A stretch of DNA of 64,000 bases from an uncultured Bacteroidales bacterium (lineage in GTDB: Bacteria; Bacteroidota; Bacteroidia; Bacteroidales; UBA932), in contig CAJODR010000004.1 in NCBI GenBank assembly GCA_905233275.1, positions 98,638 to 162,637 of the forward strand, given 5' to 3'. A program made the position numbers and the translations under genes. Positions 52,938 through 61,974 of the stretch are shown in pieces; the first letter of the stretch is position 1, and every line of letters begins with the position of its first letter. The notes under the pieces were generated by a model that did no database searches, was not told the DNA's origin, and was given only the letters and a program-made list of their open reading frames with translations.

Positions 52938-55900
52938 ATGTTTAAAAAGACACTCGTTCTGGTGCTTAGCTTCATCCTCAGTATGAGCTTTGCACTTGCT
53001 CAAAACCGTACCGTCTCCGGTACTGTCACGAGCTCTGAAGACGGAGAACCCATCATCGGCGCATCCGTCCTCGTGAAAGGGGTCTCCGACATCGGCGTTA
53101 TCACCGACCTGGACGGTAGATTCGTCCTCACCGGCGTGCCCGCATCGGCAAAGACCCTCGTTGTCAACAGCATCGGCTTCATCGAGCAGGAAGTTCCCGT
53201 GGCCAACGTGGTCAACGTGGTACTCGACCCTGACGTCACAATCCTCGATGAAGCGGTAGTCACCATCGCTTACGGTGCTGCCAAGAAATCATCCCTTACC
53301 GGTGCTATTTCATCCGTTGGAGCCGACAAGATCGCCAACCGTCCTGCATCCACCGTCACCAGCGCCCTCGAAGGTACCGTGACCGGCGTCCAGGTCAACA
53401 GCACTTTCGGTAACCCGGGATCCGACCCTTCCATCATGATTCGTGGTAACGGTACTATCAACGGTAGCTACTCTCCCCTCTACGTTATCGACGGCGTTCC
53501 CTATGGCGGCAACCTGTCCGACCTCAACCCCGCCGATATCGAATCCATGACCGTCCTCAAGGATGCCGCCTCCGCCGCCCTTTACGGCAACCGTGCATCC
53601 AACGGTGTCATCCTCATCACCACCAAGAAAGGCGCCCAGGGCCGCATGTCGGTCAGCTTCAGCGCTACCGCCGGTGTGTATGAGAGGGGTATTCCCGAGT
53701 ACGAACTCGCCGACGCACGCCAGTTCATGGACATCCAGTGGCAGGCTCTGCGCAACGACCGCGAATACTACTATGGAGACAGCGCTGCCGACGCAGCCAC
53801 CTACACCAACGAGAACCTCATCACAGAGCGTCTCAAACTCAACATCTGGGACAAGGACGCTACCGCCCTCTTCCAGGACGGCAAACTCGTTGCCGACGCC
53901 AAGATCCTCGATGGCTACAAGGATGACCTCAACTGGTTCGACCAGGCCATCAATCCCGGCTTCCGCCAGGAATACAACGCCACCGCAAGCGGTGCCACCG
54001 ACAAGAGCGACTACTATTTCTCCATCGGTTACCTCGATGAGAACGGCTACCTGAAGACATCAGGCTTCAACCGTCTCTCCGGCCGCGCTTCTGTCAATTT
54101 AAGGCCTACCTCCTACATGAAACTCGGCCTCAACATCGCAGCCACCCATCAGAATTACCTCAATACATCCACGAGTTCCAACGCATACGTCAACCCGTTC
54201 ATGTATTGCCGTAACATCGCTCCTATCTATCCCGTCCATCTCCATGACGTAACCACTGGCGAATACATCCTCGACGCCAACGGCAACAAGCAGTACGACC
54301 CCGGTTACTACTACGATGCAGACGGCATCCAGATCGACACCCGTAACCAGTATGTTGACCGTCACGTCATCTGGGAGAACGAACTCAACAAGGACGAAAG
54401 CACCCGCAACACGATGAACTCCATCGCCACTGCTGAGTTCTACTTCCTCAAGGACTTCACCTTCACCCTCAACGGCAACCTCAACGTCCGCAGCGACATC
54501 GAGCGTAGCTATGATTCCGCCGTCATCGGTGACGGTAAAGGCAACAACGGTCGTGAGAAACGCGAAGAGTACAATTACAAGAACTACACCTTCCAGCAGC
54601 AGCTCCGCTGGAACCACCAGTTCGGCAATCACTACGTCAACGCCCTCGTCGGCCACGAGAACTATGCCAACACCTATGACTATCTCTACGGTTACAAGAC
54701 CGCTGAGGTATTCCCTGGCATCAACAACCTCCGCAACTTCACCGAGATCACCAGCCTCTACAACTACGGCAACAATTACCGCACTGAGAGCTACCTCTCC
54801 CGCGTACGTTACAACTACATGGACAAGTACAACGTGGAAGCTTCCTTCCGTCGTGACGGTTCTTCCCGTTTCGCCTCACAGGTCCGCTGGGGTAACTTCT
54901 GGAGCATCGGTGCCAACTGGATGGTCTCCAAGGAAGCCTTCATGCAGAATCTGACCTGGATCAACAGCCTCAAACTCCGTGCAGACTACGGTGAAGTCGG
55001 TAACGACGCCGGTTCCGGTCTCTACGGCTACCAGGCCCTCTACACCTCCGGCCAGAACGCCAACAAAGGTGCCTACTGGATTTCCCAGCTTGAGAGCGCA
55101 AACCTTCAGTGGGAGACCGGCCAGTCCTGGGGTATCGGTGTTGAGTCCCGCATGTTCAACCGCTGGAATCTCAATGTCGAATACTTCGATCGCCGCAACA
55201 AGGACCTTCTCTTCGACGTGATCCTTCCCATCACGGCAGGCGCAACCTCCACCAGCGGCACCAACCCGTCCATCACCCAGAACATCGGTACCATGTCCAA
55301 CCGCGGTCTAGAAATCGAGACTGATGTCGACATCTTCCGCAACCGCGACTGGAACATCAATTTCTCCGCTAACGCTACATTCCTCAAGAGCAAGATCATC
55401 TCCCTCCCTGAGCAGAACCGCGAAGACGGTATCATCGACGGTACCAAGCGCTATGTTGAAGGCGGAGACCGCTACGCTTACTGGCTCTACCAGTTCGCCG
55501 GCGTAGACCAGATGACCGGTCTTTCCCTCTATGAGTTCGACGACGAGCGTTTCTACATCACTGACGACGGCACAGCCGAAGGCAATGTCCTCTTTGGTAT
55601 CAAAGAAGACGAGGACGGCAACGCCCACACCCTGATGGATCCCAAGAACTACACCGTTATCGGCGACCATCCGTATGTATGGTACCCCGGTTCCTATGGT
55701 AAGAAAGACTGGTCCGGTACTGCTACACCTACCGTTTACGGTAGCTTCGGCCTCAACGTCAGCTGGAAGGGCCTCACCCTTTCCACCCTCTTTACCTACA
55801 GCCTCGGTGCAAAGGTATATGACGGAATCTATGCCGACAAGATGGGTGTCAGCGCCAACCCCAGCAGTGTCCACGCAGACAACCTCAAGGCTTGGAACGG

Positions 55901-56273
55901 AATCCCTGACGGCATGACCGAAGATTCCCCCAACCGTATCGATCCCAACGGTATTCCGATGAACTACACCTTCAGCCTCTATGGCGGATCCGGCGGACAG
56001 AACATCGCCAACAATTCCGGCACTTCCACCCGTTGGCTCACATCTGGCAACTACCTGGTCGTCAAGAATATCGCTCTCTCATACCAGCTGCCCAAGCGCT
56101 GGCTCACTCCTTTCCAGATCCAGGGCCTCTCCCTCGTTGCGACATGCGAAAACCTCCATACCTTCGCAGCCCGCAAGGGTCTGAACCCTCAGTACAGCTT
56201 CGGTGGTGTAACGAGCACCAACACCTTCGTTACCGCCCGCGTTGTCACTGCCGGTATCAATGTTAAGTTTTAA
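52938..56273 (+). CDS. SusC/RagA-family TonB-linked outer-membrane protein
   Basis: A TonB-dependent importer of 1111 residues. Signal peptide 1-22 (MFKKTLVLVLSFILSMSFALAQ) is followed by a carboxypeptidase-regulatory-like domain (about 24-105, VSGTVTSSEDGEPIIGASV), the plug with GNGTINGSYSPLYVIDGVPYG and DIESMTVLKDAASAALYGNRASNGVILITTKKG regions, and a 22-strand barrel ending AGINVKF. It lacks the N-terminal STN signalling domain, so it is not an anti-sigma-coupled type. Together with the SusD gene 20 bases downstream it forms a glycan or peptide import pair; the adjoining GH92 remnant hints at mannose-containing glycans. Confidence 0.96.
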   Translation: MFKKTLVLVLSFILSMSFALAQNRTVSGTVTSSEDGEPIIGASVLVKGVSDIGVITDLDGRFVLTGVPASAKTLVVNSIGFIEQEVPVANVVNVVLDPDVTILDEAVVTIAYGAAKKSSLTGAISSVGADKIANRPASTVTSALEGTVTGVQVNSTFGNPGSDPSIMIRGNGTINGSYSPLYVIDGVPYGGNLSDLNPADIESMTVLKDAASAALYGNRASNGVILITTKKGAQGRMSVSFSATAGVYERGIPEYELADARQFMDIQWQALRNDREYYYGDSAADAATYTNENLITERLKLNIWDKDATALFQDGKLVADAKILDGYKDDLNWFDQAINPGFRQEYNATASGATDKSDYYFSIGYLDENGYLKTSGFNRLSGRASVNLRPTSYMKLGLNIAATHQNYLNTSTSSNAYVNPFMYCRNIAPIYPVHLHDVTTGEYILDANGNKQYDPGYYYDADGIQIDTRNQYVDRHVIWENELNKDESTRNTMNSIATAEFYFLKDFTFTLNGNLNVRSDIERSYDSAVIGDGKGNNGREKREEYNYKNYTFQQQLRWNHQFGNHYVNALVGHENYANTYDYLYGYKTAEVFPGINNLRNFTEITSLYNYGNNYRTESYLSRVRYNYMDKYNVEASFRRDGSSRFASQVRWGNFWSIGANWMVSKEAFMQNLTWINSLKLRADYGEVGNDAGSGLYGYQALYTSGQNANKGAYWISQLESANLQWETGQSWGIGVESRMFNRWNLNVEYFDRRNKDLLFDVILPITAGATSTSGTNPSITQNIGTMSNRGLEIETDVDIFRNRDWNINFSANATFLKSKIISLPEQNREDGIIDGTKRYVEGGDRYAYWLYQFAGVDQMTGLSLYEFDDERFYITDDGTAEGNVLFGIKEDEDGNAHTLMDPKNYTVIGDHPYVWYPGSYGKKDWSGTATPTVYGSFGLNVSWKGLTLSTLFTYSLGAKVYDGIYADKMGVSANPSSVHADNLKAWNGIPDGMTEDSPNRIDPNGIPMNYTFSLYGGSGGQNIANNSGTSTRWLTSGNYLVVKNIALSYQLPKRWLTPFQIQGLSLVATCENLHTFAARKGLNPQYSFGGVTSTNTFVTARVVTAGINVKF

Positions 56274-56278
56274 TCATT

Positions 56279-56284
56279 AAGGAG
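56279..56284 (+). promoter_or_regulatory. Shine-Dalgarno sequence deciding the susD start
   Basis: AAGGAG lies 9 bases before the ATG at 56294 and directly abuts the ATG at 56285, so the second ATG is the workable start. Strong SD motifs are rare elsewhere in this window. Confidence 0.55.
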
Positions 56285-56293
56285 ATGAAAGCT

Positions 56294-57868
56294 ATGAAAA
56301 ATATCATCAGATTATCTCTCTGCGCACTCGCCCTTACGCTGGCAGCAGCCTGCGACAAGGATTATATGGAAACGACTCCGGAGAGCGCCGTATCTCCCAA
56401 CACCATCTTCGAGACCACTGACAATGCCCAGCTTGCCATCAACGGTATGTGCAAGATGATGTCCACCCAGTACCTGAGTGTCCAGGGCCTCAACGGAGAA
56501 GGTACCATCAAGACTTGGTACGGCAACTTCGGTAACGACCTCCAGCGCTCCAACCAGACCGGCTGGGCCGCTCTCTGGAATCACACCATGAACGAGAACG
56601 TAAACTCTACGTATCTTGTGTACCCCTGGTACTACTATTATAAGATTATCGGTAACGCCAACAAGGTGATCGAGACCATCGACAGTGCAGAAGGTACCGA
56701 TGCTGAACGCCAGTTCATCAAGGCCCAGGCCCTCGTCTTCCGTGCTCACTCATACACCATGCTCATGCAACTGTATGCCTATCGCTGGCAGGACAGCAAC
56801 AACGGCACTGAAAAGGGTGTAGCCCTCCGCCTCACCACCAGCGCCAACGAAGACGACACATACGACATTCCGCTTTCCACACAGAAAGAGTGCTACGACC
56901 AGATCTATGCCGACTGCGACGAGGCTATCCGCCTCTTTACCGAAAGCGGCATGGACCGCGGCGCCACTGAATTCTACAAGCCGAATATCAATGTGGCCTA
57001 CGCCGTCAAGACTCGTGCAGCTCTGGTTCGCGAAGACTGGTCCACAGTCGTTGCCAGTGCTCCGAAAGCCCGTGAAGGTTATCCCCTCATGAGCCAGGAT
57101 GAGTACATGGACGGCGGCTTCTCCGTCACTCCCGGCAACACCAATCCCGAGTGGATCTGGGGTGTATACGAGGCCGAAGATCAGACCATCTACTACTATT
57201 CATTCTTCGCATATCAGGCCAGCGACGCATCCTCTTCGATGCAGCGCACCTATCCTCTCGCCATCAGCAAAGAGCTTTACGATCAGATCCCCGCATCCGA
57301 CGTCCGTCGTGCAATGTGGCTCGAACCCACTGACGCAGAATGGGCCGCCTGCAATGCTGCCAACAAGGCCGGTACAGCTTTCGCCAACCGTGCCAAGGAG
57401 CAATACGGCGCCAAGCTGTACAGCACCAGCCAGATTTACGCTTACATGCAGTTCAAGTTCCAGTGCGTATTCACTCCTGGCGGCGGCAGCTTCAACATCT
57501 ACCGCAGCGCCGAGATGATTCTCGCCGAGGCTGAGGCACTCTGCCACATCGGTGGTCAGGATACCAAAGTCCAGAGCCTCCTCAACGAGCTCAACAAGAA
57601 TCTTGATTCCCGTTACTCCTGCAACAAGACTGGTGCAGACCTCCTCAAAGAGGTCAAGCTCTATCGCCGCATCGACCTCTGGGGTGAAGGCTTCGACTGG
57701 TACGACTACAAACGCTGGAACGAGCCCATCGTCCGTAAGACCAAAGAACAGGGCGGCAGTTTCCAGGCTGCATTTGCAGTTACCATCAATGTCGGAGACG
57801 GCAACAAGTGGACCTGGAAGATCCCGAAGAACGAGACCGACTACAACAAGCTCATCACTCTTGAGTAA
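56294..57868 (+). CDS. SusD/RagB-family nutrient-binding outer-membrane lipoprotein
   Basis: A lid-type binding protein of 524 residues. The lipoprotein signal ends LTLAAAC, placing it on the cell surface over the SusC barrel. It shows the SusD pattern: TTPESAVSPNTIFETTDNA at the start, the TPR-like helices with AQALVFRAHSYTMLMQLY, and the C-terminal YRSAEMILAEAEALCHIGG, LLKEVKLYRRIDLWGEGFDWYDYKRW region. ATG at 56294 is preferred on ribosome-binding grounds over 56285. A perfect palindrome follows the stop. Confidence 0.95.
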   Translation: MKNIIRLSLCALALTLAAACDKDYMETTPESAVSPNTIFETTDNAQLAINGMCKMMSTQYLSVQGLNGEGTIKTWYGNFGNDLQRSNQTGWAALWNHTMNENVNSTYLVYPWYYYYKIIGNANKVIETIDSAEGTDAERQFIKAQALVFRAHSYTMLMQLYAYRWQDSNNGTEKGVALRLTTSANEDDTYDIPLSTQKECYDQIYADCDEAIRLFTESGMDRGATEFYKPNINVAYAVKTRAALVREDWSTVVASAPKAREGYPLMSQDEYMDGGFSVTPGNTNPEWIWGVYEAEDQTIYYYSFFAYQASDASSSMQRTYPLAISKELYDQIPASDVRRAMWLEPTDAEWAACNAANKAGTAFANRAKEQYGAKLYSTSQIYAYMQFKFQCVFTPGGGSFNIYRSAEMILAEAEALCHIGGQDTKVQSLLNELNKNLDSRYSCNKTGADLLKEVKLYRRIDLWGEGFDWYDYKRWNEPIVRKTKEQGGSFQAAFAVTINVGDGNKWTWKIPKNETDYNKLITLE

Positions 57869-57887
57869 GAGTTTTGAACCATTAACC

Positions 57888-57921
57888 AATAAAAGGACTG
57901 GCGCGCGCCAGTCCTTTTATT
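57888..57921. terminator. 34-bp perfect palindrome after susD (terminator)
   Basis: The sequence from 57888 to 57921 is its own reverse complement, with a core GGACTGGCGC paired to GCGCCAGTCC and flanking A4/T4 runs, so it can terminate on either strand. The A/T tracts are short for a U-run, making it also a possible attenuator. Confidence 0.75.
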
Positions 57922-57926
57922 CGACT

Positions 57927-58465
57927 ATGAAACAGATACTCTCTTTCATTTGTGTACTCATGCTGTCAGTCCCCGGCGCCATGGCCCAGGAACTGACCGC
58001 AGCGGCGATGAGCGGAATCCTCCAGTTTACCTTTCCAGGTGAAGCCGCCCTGAGCATCGACCTCAAGCACACTCTTCGCTGGAAATGCATCTGGGCATCG
58101 CTGAGAAAGGTTGACGACTACACCTTAGTCGGCAGCAAGCTCGTCAACGGCTGGAATCCGGACCGGCACGTATTCTTCGCCGCCCGTTTTTCAGAGCCTG
58201 TGGACAATCTCATTATCTACAAGGACGGCAAGCCTGTCATATACAACACAAACCGCTTCCGCAGCAGCATGGAAGTACGTTCCATGGAACGCGGCACCAT
58301 GAGTGAGCAGAGAGAGCCCGACGGCACCGCTCCCTTATCGGCGGACTCGAATGGGTGGAAGAGCCGAAAGTCCTCCGCTTCTTCTTCGGCCGCATGAAAG
58401 AAATCGGCTACTGGCAGGAAGACCTCGCCAAGAAATTCCGCAAAGACTTCGGCGACTCCCTATAG
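57927..58465 (+). pseudogene. Scrambled remnant of a GH92 alpha-mannosidase gene
   Basis: The frame from 57927 begins with an intact signal peptide (MKQILSFICVLMLSVPGAMAQ) joined directly to the middle of a GH92 N-terminal domain: LTAAAMSGILQFTFPGEA, SIDLKHTL, SLRKVDDYTLVGSKLVNGW, VFFAARFSEPV and KDGKPVIYNTNRFRSS. The preceding GH92N strands and the whole catalytic domain are missing. From about 58334 coding character shifts frame: GGLEWVEEPKVLRFFFGRM onward to a stop at 58463-58465, which I do not recognise as GH92. Deletions and a frame change make this a pseudogene, probably of an enzyme once served by the SusC/SusD pair. Confidence 0.65.
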
Positions 58466-58470
58466 AGCCG

Positions 58471-59790
58471 TCAGAGTTTGTAGGTAAGGCCTATTGTGAA
58501 CTGTTTGTTGTTGGCTTTCAGGGGGATGCCTTCGTAAGGGATCACGCCGCCTGTGCCGTTTTCATAGCTGGCGTACAAGCTGAATCTCAGGAAATCCACA
58601 CTTCCGTTTATCCCGTATACAAAGCCGCAGGCGCCGCTGCCGGCGTTTAGTTCCAAACGGGCAATGCCGGGATAATCAAAGGATAATCCGCCGCGGGCCT
58701 CCCAGTAAGGGACGCAGTAGCGGTAACCGGTATAAAGGCCCGAAAAGTCCACCGAAAGCATGTCCAGGAAGGGCAGGGCATAACTTGCCTTCATCTTGGC
58801 GCTAAGCGGGATAGCCTTCACTTTCCACTGTTCATCCACGGCTTTGGGTTTCACCACGGACAGAAGCTCTTCTCCGGCATCTTTAATCTTGGAAAGGATA
58901 GCGTCCTTGTCCATCTCCTCGTCGGTAATGTCTTTGAGACCCTCGAATGTGTACGTTCCGGACGATTTCCCCGCGTTCCCGTAGTACCACAGGATGCCGC
59001 CAAGGTCCATTGCCGATGCGCTCAGGGTAAAGCCCGTGAACGGTTTCCACACCAGGCCAAGGTCCATTGCAAGGCCGGCTCCCGTAGGAGTGCCCAATTT
59101 ACCTTTCCCGGAGAAACTTGTATAGTCCAGATAGCCGTCCCCGTCAGTACCGACCTTCTTGTTGCGGTTGGTCAAGTCTACATCCGCATCTATATCCACG
59201 ACGTACTGTTCCTCCGTGGTGGTGAGTTCCAGTTTCCTTACCACCATGTCAACGCTGTTGAGGCCCACAAGAAGTTTCACTCTTGCGCCCAGAGACAGAT
59301 TGTCCCCAAGAGGCAGAGCATAAGAGTATGCAATCTCCCCGTACAGGTTGCCGAATGCCTTGAGCGACGCCAGGTCGTATGGAGACTGAGCAGTTCCGGT
59401 TTTCAGTATCCTGAATATCTCTTCCGGGACGGAGAGGCCGTAATTAACCCTGGCCCCGATGTCTACGCTATGGTACCCGGAAACGCCCTTCCAGCCATAG
59501 GAAAGCAGGTTGTAGTTGATCTGGCTGTAATAACTGTTGACGGGCTTGAGTCCGCCCAGAAATTCTTCTGCAGAAACGGACGAATGGAGTCCGGTCACAA
59601 GTTTGTCACCGGAAGGGAAGAGGAATGACGAGGCTCCCACATTGTTACGGGTCGTGCTCTGGAATTCTCCTATGCGAAGGAATCCACCGTCCCGTGAAGC
59701 GTTTTCAGCTGGATTGTCCGTAATGCTCTGCGCCCATGCGCCGGTTCCAAGGACCAGCGCCGCGATTGTCAGTAAAGCAGTCTTTCTCAT
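58471..59790 (-). CDS. DUF5723-type outer-membrane beta-barrel protein
   Basis: A 439-residue protein with a signal peptide (about 1-20, ending AWAQ) and amphipathic strands throughout, including SYYSQINYNLLSYGWKGVSGYH and GARVKLLVGLNSVDMVV, ending in the barrel-like QFTIGLTYKL. It resembles DUF5723, a barrel-forming family of unknown function in Bacteroidota. It overlaps the upstream lipoprotein gene by 4 bases, so the two are made together, perhaps as one envelope complex. Confidence 0.7.
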   Translation of the reverse strand: MRKTALLTIAALVLGTGAWAQSITDNPAENASRDGGFLRIGEFQSTTRNNVGASSFLFPSGDKLVTGLHSSVSAEEFLGGLKPVNSYYSQINYNLLSYGWKGVSGYHSVDIGARVNYGLSVPEEIFRILKTGTAQSPYDLASLKAFGNLYGEIAYSYALPLGDNLSLGARVKLLVGLNSVDMVVRKLELTTTEEQYVVDIDADVDLTNRNKKVGTDGDGYLDYTSFSGKGKLGTPTGAGLAMDLGLVWKPFTGFTLSASAMDLGGILWYYGNAGKSSGTYTFEGLKDITDEEMDKDAILSKIKDAGEELLSVVKPKAVDEQWKVKAIPLSAKMKASYALPFLDMLSVDFSGLYTGYRYCVPYWEARGGLSFDYPGIARLELNAGSGACGFVYGINGSVDFLRFSLYASYENGTGGVIPYEGIPLKANNKQFTIGLTYKL

Positions 59791-60938
59791 AGGTCCTGAA
59801 TGGTTATTCCGCCCGACACCGTAGCGCGGAGATTATTAAAGCATACTGCCTGATTCAGATTCAGGCGCTTGTCCCCGTCCCCTGTAGGAGCCTTTATAGC
59901 AACCGTCAGGCTCAGTGAACTAATGTCCGGGATAGTCCCTTCTTCGGCCCTGATAACTATCTCCAGAGGAGTTACCACAGGATGGCCGGTGACTCCGGAA
60001 TTAATCCTGAGCCCGGTTGTAACGCTGACATCATCACACTTGACAGGAACTTCGCGCTCCGCTTCATTTGTCTGTTTCATATACACATCCACCCCGGTCA
60101 ATTCAAGTGTAACAGGTATCTCGCTTGAAACCTCTGTACGAATCCTGGCTTCCTTTACCTGATACTGGCCGATCGGGAGATCAATGTCGTCGATGTCGAT
60201 GGGGATCTCGCCGGGAAAATCGTTCTCCAGCATAATGTAGGACTTATACTTATACGACAGTGTAAAAGCACCAAAACCACCGGAAGGATCCTTTTCCATC
60301 ATTGAGCCCGGGAGATGGAGCAAAACATTCTCAAAACTGAAGCTGGAAACGGGCTTTCCGCCCGTAAGCTCCGCTTTAACGGCCTCTGCATCCACGCTCT
60401 CCGCGCTCACCGAAGACTTGGAAAAATCCTGTGTCAGGAGTGTTTCCGCGGGGGTTTCTCCATCTGGAGCAGATGAAAGTTTCAGGGAACCGGAAACAGA
60501 TATTTCATCCGTAAGCGGATTTGTGACGCGGAGGGAGAATACCTGAGGCGAAACGCTAAATCCCAACGCTTCAAGAATATCCGCCGATGATTTCAGCTTC
60601 CCTGAATAATCGTCAACGGGAAGATCAATGGGAATGGTCGGATCCGGAAGGAAGGTTGCGATCAGAAGAACGAAATTGCTGTAGAAATCATTCTCCACCT
60701 CAACGACAAGGAATCCTTCCTCGTCCTCCTTTACATAATCCTTGATTGCATCCAGTGTCCCCTCCCCACCGAGCAGCGCCTTTGGTGTCAACGGGCCGAT
60801 ATCCCCAATGGGAAAACTCACCTCATCCCCGAACAGGGTAATTTCTTTGTCCACACCTTCACTGATGTCATAATCCATGTTCTCACAGGACCACATCAGC
60901 GGCACAGACAGCAAAAACAATAAAAACAGACGTCTCAT
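59787..60938 (-). CDS. Lipoprotein with beta-sandwich-like repeats (unknown function)
   Basis: A 383-residue protein with a lipoprotein signal (MRRLFLLFLLSVPLMWSC). The mature part is acidic and beta-rich, with repeated 'SVSGSLKLSS'- and 'SFSFENVLLHL'-like strands that suggest two or three immunoglobulin-like units. No catalytic motif is seen. ATG at 60936-60938 is used because it starts the lipoprotein signal; a 14-codon extension upstream is not needed. A weak -7-like TAACTTAG lies at 60959-60966. It is coupled to the DUF5723 gene. Confidence 0.65.
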   Translation of the reverse strand: MRRLFLLFLLSVPLMWSCENMDYDISEGVDKEITLFGDEVSFPIGDIGPLTPKALLGGEGTLDAIKDYVKEDEEGFLVVEVENDFYSNFVLLIATFLPDPTIPIDLPVDDYSGKLKSSADILEALGFSVSPQVFSLRVTNPLTDEISVSGSLKLSSAPDGETPAETLLTQDFSKSSVSAESVDAEAVKAELTGGKPVSSFSFENVLLHLPGSMMEKDPSGGFGAFTLSYKYKSYIMLENDFPGEIPIDIDDIDLPIGQYQVKEARIRTEVSSEIPVTLELTGVDVYMKQTNEAEREVPVKCDDVSVTTGLRINSGVTGHPVVTPLEIVIRAEEGTIPDISSLSLTVAIKAPTGDGDKRLNLNQAVCFNNLRATVSGGITIQDL

Positions 60939-61049
60939 AACACGCACATAATCTGCCGCTAAGTTACGGAAAAAATTCATTCTCTATATCATCAATCTAT
61001 TTTTACCTGCTTTATCATACAGCCTGGACCCACCAGTCTAAAAGATCGT

Positions 61050-61187
61050 TTATAGTTTCGATATCTTCTTCGATATCGGTGCACCCGTACTGTTCAGCAC
61101 AAAGGTCTCATGTTGCTCCGGCATTGGCTCTGTTTTCCAGTCATCGCGATGGGCTACGCTCAATTTGTTCTTAGATTCTTTTGTCAT
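61050..61187 (-). CDS. Possible 45-residue protein
   Basis: An ATG-started frame of 45 codons (opens MTKESKNKLSVAHRDDWKTE) with a -7-like box TATCTTCG at 61218-61225, 30 bases upstream. The peptide is hydrophilic and basic at the N-terminus, with no signal or membrane segment and no family I recognise. It may be a real small gene or the start of a decayed longer one. Confidence 0.3.
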   Translation of the reverse strand: MTKESKNKLSVAHRDDWKTEPMPEQHETFVLNSTGAPISKKISKL

Positions 61188-61341
61188 ATCTCATCCATAG
61201 ACCAAGTTATAACTATGCGAAGATAATGAAAATGCTTGATTCCTCCATTCAAAAGGTCATATAATAATCCATTCTGGCCCGTCCAGCACCTGTTATTAAT
61301 GTCTAATATGCGTATAATTTCACTTGGGGATACAACTTGGT

Positions 61342-61372
61342 TTTGTGGTTTAGATAGTATTTGCTACATTTG
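61342..61372 (+). promoter_or_regulatory. Consensus promoter with no gene behind it
   Basis: TTTG at 61342-61345, a 19-base spacer and TACATTTG at 61365-61372, a full match. Downstream, the first ATG (61399-61401) meets a stop after one codon, and the DNA then runs into the 3' end of the opposing broken gene. Confidence 0.5.
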
Positions 61373-61438
61373 CGGCGAGATAATAAAACGTGGTACAGAT
61401 GAGGTAATTCGCTAAGTGCAAAGTCCTCGCCTCGAGCC

Positions 61439-61714
61439 TCACCGAAAGGTAAGCATCTTTTCAAACTCCTTCTGATTCTGGTTCTTCTTTGACGGAACGG
61501 TTGCTATCTTTTTTGCTCCTGTCAAGATTGCATCCAATTGAAGAACGGCAAGAGTAGAAAGATATGTTCTGGATGCATGAGTGCATGTTTCAGTTATTGA
61601 TACGAGAGGATTCTTTGCCTTCCATTCGCGATAGAAATTGGAGATAATGCTTCTTCTTTTAACGACATCCTCTGGGGTATCGCCACTTGGAATATAATCC
61701 TCCGTAAACTCTTC
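61439..61714 (-). pseudogene. Broken partner gene of the HTH regulator
   Basis: Directly after the HTH stop codon, in the same frame, lies a coherent 91-codon reading frame: EEFTEDYIPSGDTPEDVVKR, then ISNFYREWKAKNP, then ITETCTHASRTYLSTLAVLQ and LDAILTGAKKI, ending at a TGA (61439-61441). From memory this resembles a small Bacteroidota protein often encoded behind such an HTH gene. Here no start codon is available (the codon before is the HTH stop), the middle between WKAKNP and ITETC looks shortened, and the C-terminus is cut, so it is annotated as a decayed gene. Confidence 0.5.
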
Positions 61715-61918
61715 TTAATTCTCATACGGCTCTATAGGAATCTCACTCAAATCCGGCTCCTCAATGTGGCCCACAAGCATCTCAAATGGCACCCTCATTA
61801 CACCTGACGCCTTGTAAATGGTCTCCAAGTTCTTAGATTTGAATAGCGCCTTCACATTCTGCTTCCTAATCCCCATCCTCCTAGCGAACTCTGCCTTGGT
61901 CATCCCTATCCTCTCCAA
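61715..61918 (-). CDS. XRE-type helix-turn-helix protein, 5'-truncated
   Basis: A short DNA-binding protein: GMTKAEFARRMGIRKQNVKALFKS forms the helix-turn-helix, followed by LETIYKASGVMRVPFEMLVGH and an acidic tail. Complete relatives begin with about ten more residues. Upstream, the frame stays open but has no ATG and runs into the GC-rich repeat block at 61950-62160, so the start was probably lost; TTG at 61916-61918 or ATG at 61901-61903 are the only starts left. It may be non-functional. A toxin-antitoxin-like or operon-regulating role with its broken partner is speculation. Confidence 0.5.
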   Translation of the reverse strand: MERIGMTKAEFARRMGIRKQNVKALFKSKNLETIYKASGVMRVPFEMLVGHIEEPDLSEIPIEPYEN

Positions 61919-61974
61919 CAGCGCCTCCCCTTTTCTGCGACCAGAAAACGCCCATCCTTGAGCATGAAAACGGA

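Larger units (their letters stand above)
60967..61714. other. Gene-poor accessory stretch
   Basis: Nearly 750 bases without an intact recognisable gene. It holds a 45-codon minus-strand frame (61050-61187), an orphan plus-strand promoter (61342-61372) and the broken HTH partner gene (61439-61714). Base composition is visibly poorer in GC than the core genome to the left, consistent with acquired and decayed DNA. Confidence 0.6.
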
